In this document: positions 34,817 to 47,550 of the stretch, in pieces
Layout of the letters: each line of letters starts with the position of its first letter
How positions within the stretch are numbered: position 1 is the stretch's first letter
Translations under genes and position numbers: made by a program
The notes under the pieces: model-generated
The model's database searches: none
Told to the model about the DNA's origin: nothing
Seen by the model: only the letters and a program-made list of their open reading frames with translations
NCBI RefSeq assembly: GCF_029227915.1
Contig: NC_079888.1
Location: forward strand, 22,300,001-22,364,000
Length of the DNA: 64,000 nucleotides
From: Hydractinia symbiolongicarpus
Lineage: Eukaryota > Cnidaria > Hydrozoa > Anthoathecata > Hydractiniidae
Reading direction: 5' to 3'

Positions 34817-37439
34817 TTTACTCCCTGGGTACTTTCTTTGTATACTTTTGACTATACGGGCCGAGTCCGGGATTTAGGGAAATCGCAGGTTTTCGTTTGC
34901 GGGCGATTAAACTGCTTTTTTTCAGCGTCTCATCAAAAATGAAAACATTTTTGAAAACTACAAGTCTCATGCGTTTTAGTGGTGAAAAAATAATTTAAAA
35001 AATCGTTCGGGAAATGAGTTTACTCCCTGGGTACGTTCTTTGTATACTTTTGACTATACGGCCAAGCCCGGGATTTACGGGAAATCGCGGGTTTTCGTTT
35101 GCCGGCAATTAAACTTCTTTTATTCAGCGTCTCATCAAAAATGAAAACATTTTTGAAAACTACAAGTCTCATGCGTTTTAGTGGTGAAAAAATAATTTAA
35201 AAAATCGTTCGGGAAATGAGTTTACTCCCTGGGTACGTTCTTTATATACATTTGACTATACGGGCCGAGTCCGGGATTTACGGGAAATCGCAGGTTTTCG
35301 TTTGCCGGCGATTAAACTTCTTTTATTCAGCGTCTCATCAAAAATGAAAACAATTTTGAAAACTACAAGTCTTATGCGTTTTAGTGGTGAAAAAATAATT
35401 TAAAAAATCGTTCTGGAAATGAGTTTACTCCCTGGGTACATTCTTTGTATACTTTTGACTATACGGGCCGAGTCCGGGATTTAGGGAAATCGCAGGTTTT
35501 CGTTTGCCGGCGATTAAACTGCTTTTTTTCAGCGTCTCATCAAAAATGAAAACATTTTTGAAAACTACAAGTCTCATGCGTTTTAGTGGTGAAAAAATGA
35601 TTTAAAAAATCGTTCGGGAAATGAGTTTACTCCCTGGGTACGTTCTTTGTATACTTTTGACTATACGGCCAAGCCCGGGATTTACGGGTAATCGCGGGTT
35701 TTCGTTTGCCGGCGATTAAACTTCTTTTATTCAGCGTCTCATCAAAAATGAAAACATTTTTGAAAACTACAAGTCTCATGCGTTTTAGTGGTGAAAAAAT
35801 AATTTAAAAAATCGTTCGGGAAATGAGTTTACTCCCTGGGTACTTTCTTTGTATTCTTTTGACTGTACGGGCCAAGCCGGGATTTACCGGAAATCACAGA
35901 TTTTCGTTTGCCGGCGATTAAACTTCTTTTATTCAGCGTCTCATCAAAAATGAAAACATTTTTAAAAACTACAAGTCTTATGCGTTTTAGTGGTGAAAAA
36001 ATAATTTAAAAAATCGTTCTGGAAATGAGTTTACTCCCTGGGTACTTTCTTTGTATACATTTGACTATACGGTCCAAGACCGGGATTTACGGGAAATCGC
36101 GGGTTTTCGTTTGCCGGCGATTAAACTTTTTTTATTCAGCGTCTCATCAAAAATGAAAACATTTTTGAAAACTACAAGTCTCATGCGTTTTAGTGCTGAA
36201 AAAATAATTTAAAAAATCGTTCGGGAAATCAGTTTACTCCCTGGGTACTTTCTTTGTATACTTTTGACTATACGGGCCAAGCCGGGATTTACGGGAAATC
36301 GCGGGTTTTCGTTTGCCGGCAATTAAACTTCTTTTATTCAGCGTCTCATCAAAAATGAAAACATTTTTGAAAACTACAAGTCTCATGCGTTTTAGTGGTG
36401 AAAAAATAATTTAAAAAATCGTTCGGGAAATGAGTTTACTCCCTGGGTACGTTCTTTATATACATTTGACTATACGGGCCGAGTCCGGGATTTACGGGAA
36501 ATCGCAGGTTTTCGTTTGCCGGCGATTAAACTTCTTTTATTCAGCGTCTCATCAAAAATGAAAACAATTTTGAAAACTACAAGTCTTATGCGTTTTAGTG
36601 GTGAAAAAATAATTTAAAAAATCGTTCTGGAAATGAGTTTACTCCCTGGGTACATTCTTTGTATACTTTTGACTATACGGGCCGAGTCCGGGATTTAGGG
36701 AAATCGCAGGTTTTCGTTTGCCGGCGATTAAACTGCTTTTTTTCAGCGTCTCATCAAAAATGAAAACATTTTTGAAAACTACAAGTCTCATGCGTTTTAG
36801 TGGTGAAAAAATGATTTAAAAAATCGTTCGGGAAATGAGTTTACTCCCTGGGTACGTTCTTTGTATACTTTTGACTATACGGCCAAGCCCGGGATTTACG
36901 GGTAATCGCGGGTTTTCGTTTGCCGGCGATTAAACTTCTTTTATTCAGCGTCTCATCAAAAATGAAAACATTTTTGAAAACTACAAGTCTCATGCGTTTT
37001 AGTGGTGAAAAAATAATTTAAAAAATCGTTCGGGAAATGAGTTTACTCACAGGGTACTTTCTTTGTATACATTCGACTATACGGGCCAAGCCCGGGATTT
37101 ACGGGAAATCGCGGGATTTCGTTTGCCGGCGATTAAACCTCTTTCATTAAGCGTCTCATCAAAAATGAAAGTATTTTTGAAAACTACAAGTCTCATGCGT
37201 TTTAGTGGTAAAAAAATAATATAAAAAATCCTTCGGGAAATGAGTTTACTCCCTGGGTACTTTGTTTGTATACTTTTGACTATACGGGCCAAGCCCGGGA
37301 TTTACGGGAAATCACAGGTTTTCGTTTGCCGGCGATTAAACTTCTTTTATTCAGCGTCTCATCAAAAATGAAAACATTTTTAAAAACTACAAGTCTTATG
37401 CGTTTTAGTGGTGAAAAAATAATTTAAAAAATCGTTCTG

Positions 37440-40400
37440 GAAATGAGTTTACTCCCTGGGTACTTTCTTTGTATACATTTGACTATACGGTCCAAGCCCG
37501 GGATTTACGGGAAATCGCGGGTTTTCGTTTGCCGGCGATTAAACTTTTTTTATTCAGCGTCTCATCAAAAATGAAAACATTTTTGAAAACTACAAGTCTC
37601 ATGCGTTTTAGTGGTGAAAAAATAATTTAAAAAATCGTTCTGGAAATGAGTTTACTCCCTGGGTACTTTCTTTGTATACTTTTGACTATATGGGCCGAGT
37701 CCGGGATTTAGGGAAATCGCAGGTTTTCGTTTGCCGGCGATTAAACTGCTTTTATTCAGCGTCTCATCAAAAATGAAAACATTTTTGAAAACTACAAGTC
37801 TCATGCGTTTTAGTGGTGAAAAAGTAATTTAAAAAATCGTTCGGGAAATGAGTTTACTCCCTTGGTACTTTCTTTGTATACTTTTGACTATACGGCCAAG
37901 CCCGGGATTTACGGGAAATCGCGGGTTTTCGTTTGCCGGCGATTAAACTTCTTCTATTCAGCGTCTCATCAAAAATGAAAACATTTTTAAAAACTACAAG
38001 TCTTATGCGTTTTAGTGGTGAAAAAATAATTTAAAAAATCGTTCTGGAAATGAGTTTACTCCCTGGGTACTTTCTTTGTATACTTTTGACTATACGGGCC
38101 GAGTCCGGGATTTACGGGAAATCGCAGGTTTTCGTTTTCCGGCGATTAAACTGCTTTTATTCAGCGTCTCATCAAAAATGAAAACATTCTTGAAAACTAC
38201 AAGTCTCGTGCGTTTTAGTGGTGAAATAATAATTTAAAAAATCGTTTGGGAAATGAGTTTACACCCTGGGTACTTTCTTTGTATACATTTGACTATACGG
38301 TCCAAGCCCGGGATTTACGGGAAATCGCGGGTTTTCGTTTGCCGGCGATTAAACTTTTTTTATTCAGCGTCTCATCAAAAATGAAAACATTTTTGAAAAC
38401 TACAAGTCTCATGCGTTTTAGTGGTGAAAAAATAATTTAAAAAATCGTTCTGGAAATGAGTTTACTCCCTGGGTACTTTCTTTGTATACTTTTGACTATA
38501 TGGGCCGAGTCCGGGATTTAGGGAAATCGCAGGTTTTCGTTTGCCGGCGATTAAACTGCTTTTATTCAGCGTCTCATCAAAAATGAAAACATTTTTGAAA
38601 ACTACAAGTCTCATGCGTTTTAGTGGTGAAAAAGTAATTTAAAAAATCGTTCGGGAAATGAGTTTACTCCCTTGGTACTTTCTTTGTATACTTTTGACTA
38701 TACGGCCAAGCCCGGGATTTACGGGAAATCGCGGGTTTTCGTTTGCCGGCGATTAAACTTCTTCTATTCAGCGTCTCATCAAAAATGAAAACATTTTTAA
38801 AAACTACAAGTCTTATGCGTTTTAGTGGTGAAAAAATAATTTAAAAAATCGTTCTGGAAATGAGTTTACTCCCTGGGTACTTTCTTTGTATACTTTTGAC
38901 TATACGGGCCGAGTCCGGGATTTACGGGAAATCGCAGGTTTTCGTTTTCCGGCGATTAAACTGCTTTTATTCAGCGTCTCATCAAAAATGAAAACATTCT
39001 TGAAAACTACAAGTCTCGTGCGTTTTAGTGGTGAAATAATAATTTAAAAAATCGTTTGGGAAATGAGTTTACACCCTGGGTACTTTCTTTGTATACTTTT
39101 GACTATACGGGCCGAGTCCAGGATTTACGGGAAATCGCAGGTTTTCGTTTGCCGCCGATTAAACTTCTTTTATTCAGCGTCTCATCAAAAATGAAAACAT
39201 TCTTGAAAACTACAAGTCTCGTGCGTTTTAGTGGTGAAATAATAATTTAAAAAATCGTTTGGGAAATGAGTTTACTCCCTGGGTACTTTCTTTGTGTACT
39301 TTTGACTATACGGGCCGAGTCCAGCATTTACGGGAAATCGCAGGTTTTCGTTTGCCGCCGATTAAACTTCTTTTATTCAGCGTCTCATCAAAAATGAAAA
39401 CATTTTTAAAAACTACAAGTCTCATGCGTTTTAGTGGTAAAAAGTAATTTAAAAAATCGTTCGGGAAATTAGTTTACTCCCTGGGTACTTTCTTTGTATA
39501 TTTTTGACTATACGGGCCAAGCCCGGGATTTACGGGAAATCGCAGGTTTTTGTTTGCCGGCGATTAAACTTCTATTATTCAGCGTCTCATCAAAAATGAA
39601 AACATTTTTGAAAACTACAAGTCTCATGCGTTTTAGTGATGAAAAAATAATTTAAAAAATCGTTCGGGAAATGAATTTACTCCCTGGGTACTTTTTTTGT
39701 ATACTTTTGACTATACGGGCCGAGTCCGGGATTTAGGGAAATCGCAGGTTTTCGTTTGCCGGCGATTAAACTGCTTTTATTCAGCGTCTCATCAAAAATG
39801 AAAACATTTTTAAAAACTACAAGTCTTATGCGTTTTAGTGGTGAAAAAATAATTTAGAAAATCGTTCTGGAAATGAGTTTACTCCCTGGGTACTTTCTTT
39901 GTATACATTTGACTATACGGTCCAAGCCCGGGATTTACGGGAAATCGCGGGTTTTCGTTTGCCGGCGATTAAACTTTTTTTATTCAGCGTCTCATCAAAA
40001 ATGAAAACATTTTTGAAAACTACAAGTCTCATGCGTTTTAGTGGTGAAAAAATAATTTAAAAAATCGTTCTGGAAATGAGTTTACTCCCTGGGTACTTTC
40101 TTTGTATACTTTTGACTATATGGGCCGAGTCCGGGATTTAGGGAAATCGCAGGTTTTCGTTTGCCGGCGATTAAACTGCTTTTATTCAGCGTCTCATCAA
40201 AAATGAAAACATTTTTGAAAACTACAAGTCTCATGCGTTTTAGTGGTGAAAAAGTAATTTAAAAAATCGTTCGGGAAATGAGTTTACTCCCTTGGTACTT
40301 TCTTTGTATACTTTTGACTATACGGCCAAGCCCGGGATTTACGGGAAATCGCGGGTTTTCGTTTGCCGGCGATTAAACTTCTTCTATTCAGCGTCTCATC

Positions 40401-40870
40401 AAAAATGAAAACATTTTTAAAAACTACAAGTCTTATGCGTTTTAGTGGTGAAAAAATAATTTAAAAAATCGTTCTGGAAATGAGTTTACTCCCTGGGTAC
40501 TTTCTTTGTATACTTTTGACTATACGGGCCGAGTCCAGGATTTACGGGAAATCGCAGGTTTTCGTTTTCCGGCGATTAAACTGCTTTTATTCAGCGTCTC
40601 ATCAAAAATGAAAACATTCTTGAAAACTACAAGTCTCGTGCGTTTTAGTGGTGAAATAATAATTTAAAAAATCGTTTGGGAAATGAGTTTACACCCTGGG
40701 TACTTTCTTTGTATACTTTTGACTATACGGGCCGAGTCCAGGATTTACGGGAAATCGCAGGTTTTCGTTTGCCGCCGATTAAACTTCTTTTATTCAGCGT
40801 CTCATCAAAAATGAAAACATTCTTGAAAACTACAAGTCTCGTGCGTTTTAGTGGTAAAATAATAATTTAA
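37440..40870. repeat. Higher-order repeat with 810-bp (4-monomer) period
   Basis: The variant TTTGACTATATGGGCCGAG occurs at 37,681, 38,491 and 40,111, that is, at 810 and 1,620 bp. It is accompanied each time by CCCTTGGTAC, TACGGCCAAGCC, a TTCTTCTATTCAG unit and a GTTTTCCGGCG unit in the same order. The copy near 39,056-39,860 is interrupted by a different pair of monomers with GCCGCCGATT. Confidence 0.75.
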
Positions 40871-42049
40871 AAAATCGTTTGGGAAATGAGTTTACTCCCT
40901 GGGTACTTTCTTTGTATACTTTTGACTATACGGGCCGAGTCCAGCATTTACGGGAAATCGCAGGTTTTTGTTTGCCGGCGATTAAACTTCTTTTATTCAG
41001 CGTCTCATCAAAAATGAAAACATTTTTGAAAACTACAAGTCTCATGCGTTTTAGTGGTGAAAAAATAATTTAAAAAATCGTTCGGGAAATGAATTTACTC
41101 CCTGGGTACTTTTTTTGTATACTTTTGACTATACGGGCCGAGTCCGGGATTTAGGGAAATCGCAGGTTTTCGTTTGCCGGCGATTAAACTGCTTTTATTC
41201 AGCGTCTCATCAAAAATGAAATCATTTTTAAAAACTACAAATCTTATGCGTTTTAGTGGTGAAAAAATAATTTAAAAAATCGTTCGGGAAATGAGTTTAC
41301 TCCCTGGGTACTTTCTTTGTATACTTTTGACTGTACGGGCCAAGCCGGGATTTACGGGAAATCATGGGTTTTCGTTTGCCGGCGATTAAACTTCTTTTAT
41401 TCAGCGTCTCATCAAAAATGAAAACATTTTTAAAAACTACAAGTCTTATGCGTTTTAGTGGTGAAAAAATAATTTAAAAAATCGTTCTGGAAATGAGTTT
41501 ACTCCCTGGGTACTTTCTTTGTATACATTCGACTATACGGTCCAAGCCCGGGATTTACGGGAAATCGCGGGTTTTCGTTTACCGGCGATTAAACTTTTAT
41601 TCAGCGTCTCATCAAAAATGAAAACATTTTTGAAAACTACAAGTCTCATGCGTTTTAGTGGTGAAAAAATAATTTAAAAAATCGTTCGGGAAATGAGTTT
41701 ACTCCCTGGGTACTTTCTTTGTATACTTTTGACTATAGGGGCCAAGCCGGGATTTACGGGAAATCGCGGGTTTTCGTTTGCCGGCTATTAAACTTCTTTT
41801 ATTCAGCGTCTCATCAAAAATGAAAATATTTTTAAAAACTACAAGTCTTATGCGTTTTAGTGGTGAAAAAATAATTTAAAAAATCGTTCTGGAAATGAGT
41901 TTACTCACAGGGTACTTTCTTTGTATACATTCGACTATACGGGCCAAGCCCGGGATTTACGGGAAATTGCGCGATTTCGTTTGCCGGCGATTAAACCTCT
42001 TTCATTAAGCGTCTCATCAAAAATGAAAACATTTTTGAAAACTATAAGT

Positions 42050-43720
42050 CTCATGCGTTTTAATGGTGAAAAAATAATTTAAAAAAACGTTCGGGAAAGG
42101 AATTTACTCCCTTGGTACTTTCTTTGTATACTTTTGACTATACGGGCCGAGTGCGGGATTTACGGGAAGTCGCGGATTTTCGTTTGCCGGCGATTAAACT
42201 TCTTTTATTCAGCGTCCCATCAAATATGAAAATATTTTTGAAAACTACAAGTCTCATGCGTTTGGTGGTAAAAAAATAATATAAAAAATCGTTCGGGAAA
42301 TGAGTTTACTCCCTGGGTTCTTTGTTTGTATACTTTTGACTATACGGGCCAAGCCCGGGATTTACGGGAAATAGCGGGTTTTCGTTTGCCGGCGATTAAA
42401 CTTCTTTTATTCAGCGTCTCATCAAAAATAAAAACATTTTTAAAAACTACAAGTCTTATGCGTTTTAGTGGTGAAAAAATAATTTAAAAAATCGTTCAGG
42501 AAATGAGTTTACTCCCTGGGTACTTTCTTTGTATACTTTTGACTACACGGGCTGAGTCCGGGATTTAGGGAAATCGTAGGTTTTCGTTTGCCGGCGATTA
42601 AACTGCTTTTATTCAGCGTCTCATCAAAAATGAAAACATTTTTAAAAACCACAAGTCTCATGCGTTTTAGTGGTGAAAAAGTAATTTAAAAAATCGTTCG
42701 GGAAATGAGTTTACTCCCTGGGTACTTTCTTTGTATACTTTTGACTATACGGCCAAGCCCGGGATTTACGGGAAATCGCGGGTTTTCGTTTGCCGGCTAT
42801 TAAACTTCTTTTATTCAGCGTCTCATCAAAAATGAAAACATTTTTAAAAACTACAAGTCTTATGCGTTTTAGTGGTGAAAAAATAATTTAAAAAATCGTT
42901 CTGGAAATGAGTTTACTCACAGGGTACTTTCTTTGTATACATTCGACTATACGGGCCAAGCCCGGGATTTACGGGAAATCGCGGGATTTCGTTTGCCGGC
43001 GATTAAACCTCTTTCATTAAGCGTCTCATCAAAAATGAAAACATTTTTGAAAACTATAAGTCTCATGCGTTTTAGTGGTGAAAAAATAATTTAAAAAAAC
43101 GTTCGGGAAATGAATTTACTCCCTTGGTACTTTCTTTGTATACTTTTGACTATACGGGCCGAGTGCGGGATTTACGGGAAGTCGCGGATTTTCGTTTGCC
43201 GGCGATTAAACTTCTTTTATTCAGCGTCCCATCAAATATGAAAATATTTTTGAAAACTACAAGTCTCATGCGTTTGGTGGTAAAAAAATAATTTAAAAAA
43301 TCGTTCGGGAAATGAGTTTACTCCCTGGGTTCTTTGTTTGTATACTTTTGACTATACGGGCCAAGCCCGGGATTTACGGGAAATAGCGGGTTTTCGTTTG
43401 CCGGCGATTAAACTTCTTTTATTCAGCGTCTCATCAAAAATGAAAACATTTTTAAAAACTACAAGTCTTATGCGTTTTAGTGGTGAAAAAATAATTTAAA
43501 AAATCGTTCTGGAAATGAGTTTACTCCCTGGGTACTTTCTTTGTATACTTTTGACTATACGGGCCGAGTCCGGGATTTAGGGAAATCGCAGGTTTTCGTT
43601 TGCCGGCGATTAAACTTCTTTTATTCAGCGTCCCATCAAATATGAAAATATTTTTGAAAACTACAAGTCTCATGCGTTTAGTGGTAAAAAAATAATATAA
43701 AAAATCGTTCGGGAAATTAG
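42050..43720. repeat. Higher-order repeat with ~1,012-bp (5-monomer) period
   Basis: The private markers GAGTGCGGGATTTACGGG (about 42,150 and 43,162), AAAAAAACGTTCGGG, GCGTTTGGTGG and GGGTTCTTTGTTTG recur in the same order about 1,012 bp apart. The second copy is cut short near 43.5 kb, where other monomer types resume. Confidence 0.72.
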
Positions 43721-45489
43721 TTTACTCCCTGGGTACTTTGTTTGTATACTTTTGACTATACGGGCCAAGCCCGGGATTTACGGGAAATCGCGGGTTTTCG
43801 TTTGCCGGCGATTAAACTTCTTTTATTCAGCGTCTCATCAAAAATGAAAACATTTTTAAAAACTACAAGTCTTATGCGTTTTAGTGGTGAAAAAATAATT
43901 TAAAAAATCGTTCCGGAAATGAGTTTACTCCCTGGGTACTTTCTTTGTATACTTTTGACTGTACGGGCCGAGTCCGGGATTTAGGGAAATCGCGGGTTTT
44001 CGTTTGCCGGCGATTAAACTGCTTTTATTCAGCGTCTCATCAAAAATGAAAACATTTTTGAAAACCACAAGTCTCATGCGTTTTAGTGGTGAAAAAGTAA
44101 TTTAAAAAATCTTTCGGGAAATGAGTTTACTCCCTGGGTACTTTCTTTGTATACTTTTGACTATACGGCCAAGCCCGGGATTTACGGGAAATCGCGGGTT
44201 TTCGTTTGCCGGCGATTAAACTTCTTTTATTCAGCGTCTCATCAAAAATGAAAACATTTTTAAAAACTACAAGTCTTATGCGTTTTAGTGGTGAAAAAAT
44301 AATTTAAAAAATCGTTCTGGAAATGAGTTTACTCCCTGGGTACTTTCTTTGTATACTTTTGACTATACGGGCCGAGTCCGGGATTTAGGGAAATCGCAGG
44401 TTTTCGTTTGCCGGCGATTAAACTGCTTTTATTCAGCGTCTCATCAAAAATGAAAACATTTTTGAAAACTACAAGTCTCATGCGTTTTAGTGGTGAAAAA
44501 GTAATTTAAAAAATCGTTCGGGAAATGAGTTTACTTCCTGGGTACTTTCTTTGTATACTTTTGACTATACGGCCAAGCCCGGGATTTACGGGAAATCGCG
44601 GGTTTTCGTTTGCCGGCGATTAAACTTTTTTTATTCAGGGTCTCATCAAAAATGAAAACATTTTTAAAAACTACAAGTCTTATGCGTTTTAGTGGTGAAA
44701 AAATAATTTAAAAAATCGTTCTGAAAATGAGTTTACTCCCTGGGTACTTTCTTTGTATACTTTTGACTATACGGGCCGAGTCCGGGATTTACGGGAAATC
44801 GCAGGTTTTCGTTTGCCGGCGATTAAACTGCTTTTACTCAGCGTCTCATCAAAAATAAAAACATTCTGAAAACTACAAGTCTCGTGCGTTTTAGTGGTGA
44901 AATAATAATTTAAAAAATCGTTTGGGAAATGAGTTTACTCCTTGGGTACTTTCTTTGTATACTTTTGACTATACGGGCCGAGTCCAGGATTTACGGGAAA
45001 TCGCAGGTTTTCGTTTGCCGGCGATTAAACTTTTTTTATTCAGCGTCTCATCAAAAATGAAAACATTTTTAAAAACTACAAGTCTCATGCGTTTTAGTGA
45101 TAAAATGTAATTTAAAAAATCGTTCGGGAAATGAGTTTACTCCCTGGGTACTTTCTTTGTATACTTTTGACTATTCGGGCCAAGCCCGGGATTTACGGGA
45201 AATCGCAGGTTTTCGTTTGCCGGCGATTAAACTTCTTTTATTCAGCGTCTCATCAAAAATGAAAACATTTTTGAAAACTACAAGTCTCATGCGTTTTAGT
45301 GGTGAAAAAATAATTTAAAAAATCGTTCGGGAAATGAGTTTACTCCCTGGGTACTTTCTTTGTATACTTTTGACTATACGGGCCGAGTCCGAGATTTACG
45401 GAAAATCGCAGATTTTCGTTTGCCGGCGATTAAACTGCTTTTATTCAGCGTCTCATCAAAAATGAAAACATTCTTGAAAACTACAAGTC

Positions 45490-47550
45490 TCGTGCGTTTT
45501 AGTGGTGAAATAATAATTTAAAAAATCGTTTGGGAAGTGAGTTTACTCCCTGGGTACTTTCTTTGTATACTTTTGACTATACGGGCCGAGTCCAGGATTT
45601 ACGGGAAATCGCGGGTTTTCGTTTGCCGGCGATTAAACTTCTTTTATTCAGCGTCTCATCAAAAATGAAAACATTTTTAAAAACTACAAGTCTTATGCGT
45701 TTTAGTGGTGAAAAAATAATTTACAAAATCGTTCTGGAAATGAGTTTACTCCCTGGGTACTTTCTTTGTATACTTTTGACTATACGGGCCGAGTCCGGGA
45801 TTTACGGAAAATCGCAGATTTTCGTTTGCCGGCGATTAAACTGCTTTTATTCAGCGTCTCATCAAAAATGAAAACATTCTTGAAAACTACAAGTCTCGTG
45901 CGTTTTAGTGGTGAAATAATAATTTAAAAAATCGTTTGGGAAATGAGTTTACTCCCTGGGTACTTTCTTTGTATACTTTTGACTATACGGGCCGGGTCCA
46001 GGATTTACGGGAAATCGCGGGTTTTCGTTTGCCGGCGATTAAACTTCTTTTATTCAGCGTCTCATCAAAAATGAAAACATTTTTAAAAACTACAAGTCTT
46101 ATGCGTTTTAGTGGTGAAAAAATAATTTAAAAAATCGTTCTGGAAATGAGTTTACTCCCTGGGTACTTTCTTTGTATACTTTTGACTATACGGGCCGAGT
46201 CCGGGATTTACGGAAAATCGCAGATTTTCGTTTGCCGGCGATTAAACTGCTTTTATTCAGCGTCTCATCAAAAATGAAAACATTCTTGAAAACTACAAGT
46301 CTCGTGCGTTTTAGTGGTGAAATAATAATTTAAAAAATCGTTTGGGAAATGAGTTTACTCCCTGGGTACTTTCTTTGTATACTTTTCACTATACGGGCCG
46401 AGTCCAGGATTTACGGGAAATCGCGGGTTTTCGTTTGCCGGCGATTAAACTTCTTTTATTCAGCGTCTCATCAAAAATGAAAACATTTTTAAAAACTACA
46501 AGTCTTATGCGTTTTAGTGGTGAAAAAATAATTTAAAAAATCGTTCTGGAAATGAGTTTACTCCCTGGGTACTTTCTTTGTATACTTTTGACTATACGGG
46601 CCGAGTCCGGGATTTAGGGAAATCGCAGGTTTTCGTTTGCCGGCGATTAAACTGCTTTTATTCAGCGTCTCATCAAAAATGAAAACATTTTTGAAAACTA
46701 CAAGTCTCATGCGTTTTTGTGGTGAAAAAATAATTTAAAAAATCGTTCGGGAAATGAGTTTACTCCCTGGGTACTTTCTTTGTATACTTTTGACTATACG
46801 GGCCGAGTCCGGGATTTACGGAAAATCGCAGATTTTCGTTTGCCGGCGATTAAACTGCTTTTATTCAGCGTCTCATCAAAAATGAAAACATTCTTGAAAA
46901 CTACAAGTCTCGTGCGTTTTAGTGGTGAAATAATAATTTAAAAAATCGTTTGGGAAATGAGTTTACTCCCTGGGTACTTTCTTTGTATACTTTTGACAAC
47001 ACGGGCCGAGTCCAGGATTTACGGGAAATCGCGGGTTTTCGTTTGCCGGCTATTAAACTTCTTTTATTCAGCGTCCCATCAAAAATGAAAACATTTTTAA
47101 AAACTACAAGTCTTATGCGTTTTAGTGGTGAAAAAATAATTTAAAAAATCGTTCTGGAAATGAGTTTACTCCCTGGGTACTTTCTTTGTATACTTTTGAC
47201 TATACGGGCCGAGTCCGGGATTTACGGAAAATCGCAGATTTTCGTTTGCCGGCGATTAAACTGCTTTTATTCAGCGTCTCATCAAAAATGAAAACATTCT
47301 TGAAAACTACAAGTCTCGTGCGTTTTAGTGGTGAAATAATAATTTAAAAAATCGTGTGGGAAATGAGTTTACTCCCTGGGTACTTTCTTTGTATACTTTT
47401 GACTATACGGGCCGAGTCCAGGATTTACGGGAAATCGCGGGTTTTCGTTTGCCGGCGATTAAACTTCTTTTATTCAGCGTCTCATCAAAAATGAAAACAT
47501 TTTTAAAAACTACAAGTCTTATGCGTTTTAGTGGTGGAAAAATAATTTAA
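45490..47550. repeat. Dimeric higher-order repeat, 406-bp period
   Basis: Two monomer types alternate: one with GAGTCCAGGATTTACGGG and TTTGGGAAATG, the other with GATTTACGGAAAATCGCAG and CTCGTGCG. The first type begins at 45,530, 45,936, 46,342, 46,950 and 47,356, giving spacings of 406, 406, 608 and 406 bp. One three-monomer step interrupts the dimer. Confidence 0.8.

Larger units (their letters stand above)
30334..36192. repeat. Segmental tandem duplication, unit 2 (~5.86 kb, contains retrotransposon copy 2)
   Basis: This is the second copy of the unit that starts near 24,475, with the same insertion and the same flanking monomer variants. It differs by a few substitutions in the left flank, for example GGGCAAAGCCC here versus GGGCGAAGCCC in unit 1. 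One flanking monomer near 35,262-35,380 differs more. It carries GGCCGAGTCC and AAAACAATTTTG where unit 1 has GTGCCAAGCCC and AAAACATTTTTA, which suggests local monomer replacement after the duplication. The last 350 bp or so are not clearly matched to unit 1, so the end is inferred from the period. Confidence 0.82.

Noticed and set aside
45530-45871. Open reading frames of 60-113 codons in the satellite (MGNEFTPWVLSLYTFDYTG-type) as small genes or a repeat-protein family
   Set aside because: They recur in every monomer and start at the same monomer position. Their length is set by the 203-bp period, which is not a multiple of 3. Frames on both strands behave alike. I see no start context, codon bias or conserved stop independent of the repeat.
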